Positions 1 through 9,153 of a DNA stretch of 64,000 nt are shown here, piece after piece. Position 1 is the first letter of the stretch. Each line of letters begins with the position of its first letter. The translations under genes and the position numbers were made by a program. Under the pieces are notes generated by a model. That model did not search any database. It was given only the letters and a program-made list of their open reading frames with translations, and was not told where the DNA came from. The stretch comes from Nemophila menziesii. Taxonomy: Eukaryota > Streptophyta > Magnoliopsida > Boraginales > Hydrophyllaceae. Where the stretch lies: assembly GCA_029959085.1 (NCBI GenBank), contig JARWIR010000002.1, positions 66,270,154 through 66,334,153 on the forward strand. The letters run 5' to 3'.

Positions 1-268
1 CTAGATAATGACTTGGGGGTCAAGTAAGTCGCGCCTATATATATCCCTGGACATCAAAGGTATGGGGTATTCGAATACACAAACCCCTAAGCCTCCTACT
101 CTCACTAGATCCTCTAGTCCTTTACTCACATCGCCTCGATCCCTCACCCATCCTAGGTGAGGAAATCCCAACTCAGATCGCTGAAATCCTACCTGTAGCA
201 AGTACCCAGTCGAAAGGATCGAGGACCCCGACCCTTGATCCATATTGTAGAATCTCACTCCTACAGTC
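1..268. other. Unassigned segment at window edge
   Basis: No recognisable product. The corresponding place in sister elements would encode the C-terminal gag region, but this stretch does not read like it on the plus strand. A long minus-strand open frame over 1-774 is antisense to the gag/PR remnant and is treated as chance. Near 263-290 a plus-strand frame reads LRSGK, the conserved C-terminal gag motif, so identifiable gag begins there. Confidence 0.4.
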
Positions 269-835
269 ATGCAGTTATACTGCGAAGTGGAAAACATGCC
301 TCCACCTAGAAGAGAACCTGAACCAACCTCTATTCCTGAAAAAGTGGTTGAAGAAATAATAGAATATAAGGTCGAAGAGGTAATTGAACAAAGAATTGTC
401 ATAGAAAAGAAACCTGAAAAGAGGAGCTCAGTGGTAACTAATACACGCCCTCCTCCACCATTCCAATCATGTGTCAAAAACCAGAACAATGAAGAAGAAT
501 TCAAGAATTTCCTTGACATGGTGAACAAGATAGATATCAACATCCCGTTTGTAGAAGCTTTCAAAAGAATGCCAGAATATCTTAAATTCATGAAGGACAT
601 TATCTCTAACAAACGAGGCTTGGAAACTGAGGAGATGAGTGGATTACCAGAGGAGTGTAATGCTATCAAGTTACCACCAGATGTACGTACACCCAAGAAC
701 TCTTTGATGACACCATCCATGGCTACAAAGAATAGATCTGAGAAGTTCATGGGAGTGAAAGGCAAGGGATTCAAATTTCGAACGCCAAATATTAATAAAT
801 TTTCTTGTTGCTGGGGAGGTGATGGTCAAACATGA
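269..835 (+). pseudogene. Remnant of gag C-terminus, pre-protease region and IN GPY/F tail, protease deleted
   Basis: The frame opens just after a frameshifted LRSGK motif and runs through an acidic/basic linker, then PPPPFQS and a helical segment (about residues 75-130, ending GLPEECNAIKLPP). El-8 has the same segment immediately before the protease. Here the whole protease (DLGAS to ILGRPF) is missing. The frame jumps to the C-terminal tail GxKFRTPNINKFSCCWGG, which matches the end of the El-8 polyprotein (FRVENVDNFTHCWGG). An internal deletion of roughly 200 codons at about 680 explains this. The tail resembles the GPY/F domain of gypsy integrases. It is not functional as a polyprotein. 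Confidence 0.7.
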
Positions 836-1045
836 CCGAGGTAACACGTCTCACTTTAGAAGACGTAAAACAAAAGTGCTCTTGGGAGATACCCCTTGTT
901 TTAATTGATTTTTAGATTAGTTTTATGTTTCGTAGTGTATATTTCTAATTTAGTGTACAAGCTAATGGAAGAGAAAGGTAGTGTGTTAATTGTGCAGGAA
1001 ATGAGTTTGGGGTCAAAGGAAAAATATGGAAAATCTGGTCTCTCT

Positions 1046-1350
1046 GACCGGTAAGCTGATAATTTTGCCGGTAAGTCGGTGACGGAAAAAACCCACACAC
1101 GGTTTTATGCCGAGAGCTAGCTAAAGTTGACCGATAAACCGGTGACGAAAAAACCCACACACGGTTTTCGTGTGGGTTTTATGCCAAGAGTCAATTTTTC
1201 AAGAAGGTTCACCACCGGTATGCCGGTGATTCTCCCGGTAAGCCGGTGCCCGAACGAAGAGACCACCTAGAAGAAAACAGTGGTCGCGAATGACTACACG
1301 GTTTATGACGTCAGCACCGGTAAGCCGGCGAATCGACCGGTATGCTGGTC
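1046..1350 (+). repeat. Seven copies of a GC-rich imperfect palindrome (ACCGGTAAGCCGGT-like)
   Basis: Copies lie at about 1046-1060, 1067-1081, 1130-1145, 1213-1229, 1234-1249, 1315-1330 and 1335-1350, all variants of RCCGGTA(A/T)GCCGGTGA in A/T-rich sequence. A TGACGTCA palindrome sits at 1304-1312. The block lies between the polyprotein tail and ORF2, upstream of a TATA-like box. The equivalent place in El-2, El-3 and El-8 also holds palindromes, each with its own word. Confidence 0.75.
1150..1180 (+). other. Perfect 11-bp hairpin in the spacer
   Basis: AAAACCCACAC (1150-1160) and GTGTGGGTTTT (1170-1180) are exact reverse complements around the 9-nt loop ACGGTTTTC. A partial duplicate of the left arm and loop lies at 1087-1106. 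CACGGTTTT also recurs in the spacers of El-2 and El-5, so this is a conserved part of the spacer. Confidence 0.7.
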
Positions 1351-1418
1351 AGAGGCGGTTTACTAAGAGTTTCTTTCCAAATCCACTTCTTACCTTATCA
1401 AGATTCAACCCTAGCCTC

Positions 1419-1583
1419 CCTAACGGGTGTAAAGTACGAGGTACAAGGCTCGAACCCCTCCCTGAACATGGGTAACCTAGTTCTGATTTACCATGAGAAT
1501 ATATATGGGGAGGCATGTATATCTCCGTGGGATTAGTCGGGTGCGCGCAAGCTAGCTCGGAACCCATGTAACCAAAAAAAAAA
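1419..1583 (+). mobile_element. tRNA-derived SINE (Au/TS-like) flanked by a 19-bp target duplication
   Basis: AAGATTCAACCCTAGCCTC occurs at 1400-1418 and again at 1584-1602. Between them is a short element with a pol III B-box-like GGCTCGAACCC (about 1447-1457), the block GGGATTAGTCGGGTGCGCGC near its 3' end, and a terminal A-run (about 1573-1585). The 3' block is the kind shared by plant Au/TS SINE families. The element looks short at its 5' end because no convincing A box precedes the B box. It interrupts the El-1 leader, so it is younger than El-1. A second copy fragment lies at 33475-33550. Confidence 0.85.
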
Positions 1584-1631
1584 AAGATTCAACCCTAGCC
1601 TCTCCAATACGAATTTTTCAGACCCAAACCT

Positions 1632-1639
1632 TATAAATA
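1632..1639 (+). promoter_or_regulatory. TATA-like box of a putative internal ORF2 promoter
   Basis: TATAAATA, followed by about 260 nt of C/A-rich sequence like a plant mRNA leader and then the ORF2 start region. Sister elements keep a TATA-like motif and a CTAGCCTCC motif in the same relation to ORF2. Promoter activity is inferred. Confidence 0.45.
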
Positions 1640-1926
1640 GACCTTGTAGCTTGATTAAACCTCCACAACAAACACAATAACAAAAACAACTCTCTCCTCC
1701 TTCTTCCATAAACACAAATTCTTCATCAAATTCATCACACTACACCATAAAACACCACCAAGATCATCAAGCTATCAAGATTTCTTCCAAGAACAATCGC
1801 ATAAACCTTCTTCTATCCTTATATCCAAGCAAGAAACTCTAGCCACACCAATCTCTCTTAACTTTATTCCATCATTGGTGTAACTTGAGTTGTGTGTTAA
1901 TCAGAGATGACAAACTAACATATGCT

Positions 1927-2286
1927 ATGGATTATAAGAGGAAGTGTTCAATCTTAAGGAAGAACAAAAATTTGCCTGGAGCTACAATTGAAAAGGCCAT
2001 TGATATTGATATTGATATTGATGAGCCTATTGAGAAGAAACCAAAGATTGAGGCACCAGCCCAACCAACACGCAAGAGATTAACTGCTAGAATAAGTGCA
2101 AATCCAAGGCCTAAAGAAAATTCACCAATTCAAGATCAAAGTTCTTCTTCAAGTCCTATTAATTATTGTGAAAGTCCAGCTTGGGCAGTCAAATTGCAAG
2201 ACAAAGTCACTTATTTCAGGAAAGAATTTGCTGCACTCTGGGTGGAAATTGACAAGATTAATAAGGTATTGACTGAAATAACTTAG
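1927..2286 (+). CDS. El-1 ORF2, short form (basic N-terminus, C-terminal coiled coil)
   Basis: An open frame of 119 codons from the in-frame ATG at 1927. The ancestral start is probably the ATG at 1907 (ATGACAAAC, matching Met-Thr-x-Arg-Thr in sister copies), now out of frame through a small indel. The N-terminus is basic (MDYKRKCSILRKNKN) and continues PGATIEKAI, shared with El-3 (PGATIEQAI). Next come an Asp-Ile repeat encoded by a GATATT microsatellite, a Pro/Lys/Ser-rich linker and a C-terminal segment starting AWAVKLQDKV with heptad-like hydrophobic spacing. The central domain present in El-2 and El-8 is absent. Function is unknown; a dimerising nucleic-acid-binding protein would fit. 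Confidence 0.6.
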   Translation: MDYKRKCSILRKNKNLPGATIEKAIDIDIDIDEPIEKKPKIEAPAQPTRKRLTARISANPRPKENSPIQDQSSSSSPINYCESPAWAVKLQDKVTYFRKEFAALWVEIDKINKVLTEIT

Positions 2287-2448
2287 ACCTTGGATATTGA
2301 TAATTATTCTTCTTCTTCGGAGTAGGAGGACATGCTAGATCTTTATAGTCAGGTACCTAGTTCTAATTCTTCTCCTTAATTGCTTGTATTCATTAGGTAG
2401 TTTAGGTAGTTTTAATTTTAAATTTTATTTCTTTATTGAGTCTTTTTC

Positions 2449-2468
2449 GAGTCGTGGGGACACGACTC
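2449..2468 (+). ncRNA. Conserved hairpin with GNRA-type loop after ORF2
   Basis: GAGTCGTGGGGACACGACTC folds as a perfect 8-bp stem (GAGTCGTG/CACGACTC) closed by GGGA, a GNRA tetraloop. The same structure lies after ORF2 in El-6 (35089-35108, one G-U pair) and El-8 (57679-57698), and a decayed form in El-2 (6907-6926). It is a cis RNA element rather than a gene. Confidence 0.65.
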
Positions 2469-3846
2469 ACTTTTGAGTTGAGGGTGAGGATTCGTTGTCC
2501 TCATCTTCCTTTCTTCCTTTTTTGTTTTGCATAAAATTTCAAATTTTTAGGGTTGAATTGGCATAGAATATATTGAATGTACCTATTGAGCATGATTTAA
2601 TTATGTTAATGATAGTAGGTAGTATGTTTTTGAAAGTTGTCACACATATGTTTAGTATGCATGTATGAAAACATGAAATAAAAGATAGAAAAGTTAATGA
2701 GAAATGCTAAGAAGTCACGTTGAAACTTAGGAAGAGTTATTTGGTGTGTAGAACGTGAGGTTTGAAAGTAGTTGAAAATCGCTTGTCTATGACTTAGTAG
2801 TGAAAAAGTAACAAAATCCGGGAGTTAGAAAAGTGAATAAGGCAGTTCTTTCATATTGAATCCACTTGAAGCCTTTTAGCTTTCACACCCTTTTATTTAA
2901 TTATTATTATTTATCCGTCTTAGCCCCTCTGATCCTTTCTAAAGCCTTTTTATTGAAACACATTATAAGACATACCCCTTAGTTTATATGACTTATCCAT
3001 ATGACCCGCACTCGAATCGCAAAACTTGAGACTGTCGTTTTTAGAGCTTGAGTTTGGGGTGGTGGTTTAATCATTAGGGAACATTAGGTTTGGGAAATTG
3101 TAATTGTGACTTTATTGATGATGAAAAAGTTATTATTGTAACCCTTTGCCGGGGTAATAGTGAATGAAAAAAGATGAAAAGCATGAATTTAAAAAAGAAA
3201 ATATTCATGAAAAAAAATAGCGTGATATCTCGAAAATCAAAAAGAGAGTCATAGCTATACAAAAGAAAAAAATATGAAAAGAAAATATATTCGGACCGGC
3301 AAAGTGGAATTGTATATCATCATGAAAAGGTTTTACTTGGGATTATTGGTGATGCACTTCAAAAGCATCAAAAATTGGGTTGAGTGAGAACAACTTCGAG
3401 TGAAAACTCAAGCTCTAGGGCGATTCGTTGATGGAATGTGAGGAGAGAGCCAAAATCTCACTTTTCATTATCCAAATATACCACACCGTCCCTAAGCCAC
3501 ATTATAACCAAAGACCTTAGAATTTCTAGCTATTTGGTGGAGGAACAATGGAGCTATTAGGTTGTAGGTAAGTGGACCATTGGATTCTATACCAGGACCT
3601 ATGAACAACCTATAGCCATTAACATGAACTAAGTTGAAATCCTCTCCTTTTGGCATTGCAAAATTAATCTGGACTTAAAATTATGGATTGTTGGTTATGT
3701 GTATATTAGATATAAGTGTGCATTATTTATTTGGCATTACTGCATGAGACTTTTTAGATATTTTGCTCTAGGGTCATTCATTGTGTTATGTTCTTCTTCT
3801 CCTACTACTTCTTCTTCTTTGACTACCCTACTGTTCTTTACTTTTA
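2469..3846 (+). other. Conserved 3' non-coding region of El-1
   Basis: No ORF. It holds blocks shared with the other elements: TTGAGTTTGGGGT (3048-3060), ATGACCCGCACTCGAATC (about 3000-3017), and the arms CTTTGCCGG (3144-3152) and CCGGCAAAG (3296-3304), which pair around an A-rich stretch. Conservation across diverged copies suggests roles in RNA packaging, dimerisation or reverse transcription. That role is inferred. Confidence 0.55.
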
Positions 3847-3881
3847 TTGTATCGGGACGATACAACTTTGAGTTGGGGTCT
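3847..3881 (+). promoter_or_regulatory. Pre-PPT hairpin and polypurine-tract-like primer site
   Basis: TTGTATCGGGACGATACAA (3847-3865) is an exact 8-bp stem with a GGA loop. It is followed by CTTTGAGTTGGGGTCT, which abuts the LTR start TGATGTCTCC. Position and G-rich composition fit the plus-strand primer site. The hairpin recurs with different stem bases in El-4, El-6 and El-8. Confidence 0.6.
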
Positions 3882-5455
3882 TGATGTCTCCCTATTTGTT
3901 ATGATTTAATCTTAGTTGGAGACATCATTTTAGGTGTATTTAATAGAGTTTAGGTCGATTTTTCTCTTAATTTACTACAATTTCCTATTTCGTGTCTTGA
4001 TTTGATGATTTATTATTTTTAGAGCATATTTGGTGTAATTGTTTGTTTAATGTGAAGATTTAAAGATATATGATAATTAGTTAGATTCCAAGTCAATAAT
4101 AAGAAATATGGTAAAGATATATACATGGAAAATTTGAGATAAAGGCAACAAATATTAAAAAGGAAAAGATAAAGTTGTCAAGTAAATCTGAATTTCACCA
4201 GCCACGTTCAAAAACGTGACCATAACTCAATATTGGGTAGGAATTTAGAGGAATGGTCTGAACCAAAGTGATAGATCGTTCCAAAATAATGAGTTTCAAC
4301 ATAAAGAACGCGTCATTTGGATAATTATTGAAAGGGTTACGGCCAAAACAAAACAACACCAGAATCTTACCTTTCCTAGATTTTAGGGCTACGAATTTGA
4401 ATTAGGCTAGGATTTCTTTACTTGGCCTCCACTCCAAGAAAATGACCTAGGGTTCCCCATACCCTATAAATACACCCTCTTATCAGAAGAATTACATCCT
4501 TGGTGAATCCTTAAGCCAAGAAGAAGCTTACATCAAGAGAAGAGAAGTCTGGAAGGAGTTGAACACTACATCATGTCTTTTTCATCCCTCAAGTTTGTAA
4601 TTGTTTTCTTTTCTTTATTTAGTATGAACTAAATTATATTTAGCTTGAGTTCTAGCATATATGTATGAACCTTAGACTTGTTTTAAATCTATCTAATTTG
4701 GGATACCATCGTATTTAATTTGAATGCATGTTTTATTCTCTATATATGTGTTTTGATTTATTGACTGTTTTCCTTGAGGTGCACAACGTATAGGATTATC
4801 CTAATAGTAGTTAGATGTTCACCCGGAAGGGGTGTTTAACTATTGAAACACCACATAACGTCTAGTGTCCGGTAATAGTCCTAACAACACCAATCCTAAC
4901 TAGATAATCATTAAGGTTTGTTTTCATCACTATCACCATACTTGGAAAGACTACTTAGGGCCTTGGTTGCGCTTGATAACCCTATTTAAGGTCGCCAAAT
5001 GGTTGTGACGTAGCCCCCTTAGTCGCTCTCAAGGTCTAAGAAGTGGGAATTTAGAATCCTGATTATTGCAATACTACATGATTCACCCTTACATGTTTAG
5101 AATAGACAAGCCTAGTGGGGATTACATGCTAAGTTCTCAAGCTAAACTCTCATACTATCTTCTTCTCTTTGCATTTAAATTTATGTGTTTAATTTATTTA
5201 GTTTAATTTTCTCTTATCAAAAACCAAACAAAAATCTATTTGTCTTTTATTTTCTTGCGTATTATCTGATCTAGCTTTCTTATCTGCACTTGATAATTTG
5301 CATAAGTTCTCTCTAACCTTCGTAGTCTCTGATGAAAGAATATTATTTATCATTAAAACTTGCATACATCCTGTATACTTGCAGAACCGTGCTAGACTAG
5401 GGTATTTATTTGCACTTATTTATATCATTATTTTATCACACCTTAGGCTACACCA
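3882..5455 (+). repeat. 3' LTR of El-1
   Basis: It starts TGATGTCTCC and ends CTACACCA (TG...CA). The first 45 bases carry an inverted repeat (TGATGTCTCC ... GGAGACATCA). A TATA box, TATAAATAC, lies at about 4465-4473. The LTR body matches the El-2 and El-10 LTRs in shared blocks. Confidence 0.85.
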
Positions 5456-7010
5456 ACCCCCAACTCAAAGTTGTATCGTCTTGATACGATAAAGATAAAA
5501 ACGAAGGGAAGTCTCTAAATACACACCTAATTCAATTAAGCACAGTGGGAAAGAAGATAACATAATATATAGAATAGACTCAAAGCAACTACTCAGAAAA
5601 TTTCATGTAATAATATTTACAACTACATACATGCATACTTTTTCATATCCACAATCAACACGACTTGAATTCAAGATCAGATTAGCTTCGCAATGTAAGA
5701 AGGTGAGGATCTTTACTCAGTTCACCAAGGAGACTATAGATTGTTCATCGAACTTCACTAGTATCCAAAGATCCACTTAACTACTCTCTATTGGCTCAAT
5801 TACTTCTAGATTACATAGCAAAGAATCATAAGGTCTTTAAGGTTGTAATGTTTGCTAGGGACAGTATGATAAGTATATTTGGATAATTTAGAGTGATCTT
5901 TTGGCTCTCTCCTCACTAGCCATCAACGAATCGCCCTAGAGCTTGAGTGACTCTCATAAACCGTTTCTCACCCAACTCAATGATTTTCTTTGATGCACAA
6001 TGTAGCATCCTCAATAACCCAATCAAAGCATAAAGATGTTCACATAAAAATTCCACTTTGCCGGTCCAAATATATATTCTTTTCTCTTTTATATAGCTAT
6101 GACTCTCTTTTTTTATGTTGGGATATCATGCTATTTTTTTCTCATAATTTTTTTCTCTTCAATGTTTTTTCATAGCTTTTTTCATTTACTATTACCCCGG
6201 AAAAGGGTTACAATATAAACTTGTGAATCATTGTCGATATATAGAACAAAGCACAATTAATAAACTCAAAAATCCCAACCCAATAATATTTCCCATAATG
6301 GTAGACCCACCACCCCAAACTCAAGCTCTAAAACAATTGTCTATGCATCGCGATTCGAGTGCGGGTCATATGGAAAACTCCTAAAATCTAAAGGATATGG
6401 CTTATAATGTGGCTAATAAAATGGCTTTAGACAGGCTCGAAGGGGCTTAGAAGGATATAAAAAATAAATTTGGAAAACAAGCTAAAAGGCAACAAGGGGC
6501 TTATAAAAGAACCACCTTAATCACTTTCTAAACTATGCAATTTCGTCATTCTCTTACCTTTAGCACGTTCATCAAACGGGTTCATCAACTAGCTTTGGAT
6601 CTCACGGCCTACACACCACTCATGGCTCCCTGAGATCGAACATACTTTCTATCGCACTGCCAACTAATCTTTTCTTTACTATCAATGTGTGTTTTCCTAC
6701 AAATACTCAAAGCATACAAAATAAAGCAGCTCATAGACATACTACTTTCTATCGTCAATTTACTAAGCTTATGCTTTCAATCTATTAAACACTCTCTACA
6801 GCTAATTCCCATGTATCAAAAATTTTAATTTCTACCTAAAAACAGAAAAAATCACATAAAAATGGAGATGAGAGACAACGAATCCCCACACCCCCAACTC
6901 AAGAATGAGACGTGTCCCCACGACTTGAAAAAGACTCAAAATAGAAATTAAAAGTAGAAAATAAAGCATTTACAGAAATGGTAAGGAAGAAAGAAAACAT
7001 ACTCTCGAGG
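5456..7010 (-). other. El-2 3' non-coding region with polypurine tract
   Basis: The minus strand shows conserved blocks in the family order: hairpin relic at 6907-6926, ATGACCCGCACTCGAATC (about 6352-6370), arms ACTTTGCCGG (6055-6064) and CCGGAAAAGGG (about 6197-6207, decayed), and GAGTTGGGGGT at 5456-5470 as the polypurine tract. There is no convincing ORF. Confidence 0.6.
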
Positions 7011-8218
7011 CTATTGCCTCGCATTATCGACATCCAAGACATGATTTGCTGGATCTTTCTTTAATTGCTCAAGAATTTTCATGATGTGCACTTGATTGGC
7101 TTTGATTTGTGCCACATTGTTGGCCAAGGAAGTTTGAGTTGCTTCGACTTTATTTAGTCACTCTTCCATCTTCTCTTGCCAACTACGATCATTTTCTTCT
7201 TTCGAGACTTGCGTAATTCCCTCTCCTCTAAAAAATTTCATGATCGAAGCATTGTCAATATTGTTACTCATTTTAAACTCAAGTTTCTCTCCTTCACCCA
7301 GAATCACATTTGCTTAACAAGACACATGATCATAGTAGGATATTTCACATTAAATAAAGAAATATGAGAGATCGAAAATCACATCACCTCCTCAAATATC
7401 AACTTAGCCACATCCACTTCTTCTCCTCTCAAAATACAATTCAGAAAGATAGTGTTCTTCTTACTTACTTCCGAATTTCTTGTGTTTCCAAAGGCATTAG
7501 TGGAAAGGAAATTGTGCCAAATTCTTGTATCTGGTTGGAGATATTTGTATGGCCAAGGTGACTTTAATTCTCCCTTATGTGATTGCACTTTCTCCTTATC
7601 TAATACATGCTCAAAAAGCAAATTCCAATCAAAAGTCCTCTTATTGTCCACCGCTTCTCTATACTAACATGGTCCAACCAATTTCTTAAACTGGAAGTAG
7701 TTGCTAATCTCTTCACCTGTAAAAGGAACTAACTTGCCTCTAACTGGAACACAACCTTTACTAACTCGGCTAAAGAGGCCTAAATAGAATTCTGAAACTA
7801 ATTCATGACATAAATTCGAACGTCTTACCACGAATGTAGACCAACCCAACCTTTCACCAATCTCCAAGAATCTCTTGTATTCTCCTTTACCAACTTCTTC
7901 TTCAAATACTTTCTCATAAGCAAAAGGAAGTTCATGTAATTGTTGATTCGCAGAAGCTAACAAGGCCTTTGTAGATTCTTCTTTTTTCTTGGGTGTAGGA
8001 CCTTCAGTCTATAGAGGTTGCGTTGTCTTCTTTACAGAAGATGGAACCTTTTTGCTCATTGAATTAAACACAGCTAGCTGACCGCTCTTTTCATGACTTG
8101 TTTTACCCTTTGTGTTGGAACTAGAACTTTTCCCACTTGATTTCTTCTCAATAGAACCCAATACCTTGCTTTTTTTCATCTCCCTCACAGTAAATAATGT
8201 CTTTGTTCTCTTAGTCAT
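7011..8218 (-). pseudogene. El-2 ORF2 with 'putative plant transposon protein' (Athila env-like) domain
   Basis: It starts ATGACTAAGAGAACA (MTKRTK). One frame runs from 8218 to 7379, about 280 codons, broken only by two TAG stops (about 8006-8008 and 7661-7663). After a Lys/Ser-rich N-terminus comes the domain shared with El-8: GERLGWSTFVVRRS, VSEFYLGL, VPVRGKLVPFTGEEI, then PDTRIWHNFL and a segment ending DVAKLIFEEVM. I recognise this layout as the 'putative plant transposon protein' family common in the env-like region of Athila elements. The C-terminal coiled-coil part (to TAG at 7011-7013) is in another frame, so at least one frameshift is present. No signal peptide or membrane segment is seen, so the env label is historical. 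Confidence 0.75.
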
Positions 8219-8630
8219 CTCAATTAACCACCAACTCAAAGCTTTAACCACTCTTGAAAATTGAAATCTCGATTATAGGTTGAACAAGATTTATTTGGGT
8301 TAGGAAAGGTGTTTTGATTATAATTCTCTATATGGGTAAGATGGATTTCATGTTGATTGTTATGGATCTAAGGAATTGTATGATGAATTTTGGAAATTTA
8401 GGCTTTTGATTCTTGGATTAAATGTGTTTTGGTATGATTTGGGTGGTTGAATCTTCTTTGTTTTGATGTAGAGAAAGGATTGGATGTGTTTTTATGGTGA
8501 GTGGGTAGTGTTTTGATGTTTGGAGAAGGTTTGATGAAGCTTTAGTGGAGTTGGGAGAGGTTTGGAGAAGAAAGGAGGCTTAAAGGATTGATAAATTCGT
8601 AATAGACTAACCTTCCTCTTCTTTATAACC
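8219..8630 (-). promoter_or_regulatory. Putative internal promoter and leader of El-2 ORF2
   Basis: On the minus strand GGTTATAAAG (8630-8621) is followed about 45 nt later by AAGCCTCC (near 8580), then a C/A/T-rich leader to GCTTTGAGTTGGTGG and the ATG at 8218. The same order occurs in El-3, El-7 and El-8. Confidence 0.45.
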
Positions 8631-8654
8631 TAAAAAAACACAAACATTTTCTCT

Positions 8655-8945
8655 CTCCAGCGGCTCGGACCGGTATATCGGCGGTCTGGCCGGCATGCCG
8701 CTCAATGACATCATAAACCATGTCGACCAATGCGACCACGGTTTTCTTATTGTTGCTCTCGGCATGAAACCTGACTCGTAAAACCGTTTCACGGTTTTTG
8801 GGCAGCGGCATACCAGTGGTAGGGGCGGCATACGGCGAAGAAATTTTTCAAAAAACTTCGTCTCGGCATAAAACCTGATTCGTAAAACCGTGGCACTGTT
8901 TTTGGCTCACCGGCATACCGGCGGTATGGGCGGCAATACCGGCGA
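8655..8945 (-). repeat. GC-palindrome spacer of El-2 (CGGCATACCGGCGG-type)
   Basis: About six to seven copies related to ACCGGTATATCGG, GGCCGGCATGCCG and CACCGGCATACCGGCGG, concentrated near 8670-8705, 8805-8835 and 8919-8945. Between them are AAAACCG/CGGTTTT inverted repeats (about 8779-8797). Phrases such as ATGCCGAGAGC show homology to the El-1 spacer, but the palindromic word has changed. Confidence 0.65.
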
Positions 8946-9153
8946 GCTGATCAGAATGTGCTTAAAAATTTCTTTTTCCTCCCTAACTCGATTTCTTTAA
9001 TACCTGAAAATCAAAAACACTAATACATTTCTCAAATACGCAATATAAACTAATACAACTAAACTAAACATGATTTAAAACATAAAAAATTGTGGGTTGT
9101 CTCCCGTACAACACTTTTATTTAACATCTTTCAAAGTTAGACGTGTTCCTCTA

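Larger units (their letters stand above)
1..5455 (+). mobile_element. El-1: 3' part of a non-autonomous Athila-like (Ty3/gypsy) LTR retrotransposon
   Basis: Plus-strand element whose 5' part lies before the window. In order: a deleted gag-protease-IN-tail remnant (269-835), a GC-palindrome spacer with a SINE inserted, a TATA-like box, ORF2 (1927-2286), conserved non-coding sequence, a polypurine tract and a 3' LTR (3882-5455). The base run after the LTR, ACCCCCAACTC, is the reverse complement of the polypurine-tract region of minus-strand El-2. El-1 therefore appears to have landed in El-2 just inside its 3' LTR, with ACCCC (5456-5460) the likely right target duplication. The left copy should lie upstream of position 1. 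Confidence 0.75.

Noticed and set aside
1..774. 257-codon minus-strand open frame
   Set aside because: It is antisense to the El-1 gag/PR remnant, has no recognisable domain and low-complexity Ser/Thr/Phe content typical of a reverse frame.
3915..3932. Internal GGAGACATCA as an LTR boundary in inverse orientation
   Set aside because: It is the inner arm of the LTR terminal inverted repeat; the same arm occurs inside all sister LTRs.
7011..8218. True retroviral envelope protein in ORF2
   Set aside because: No signal peptide, transmembrane segment, furin-like site or glycosylation cluster is visible; only the env-like label of the Athila literature applies.
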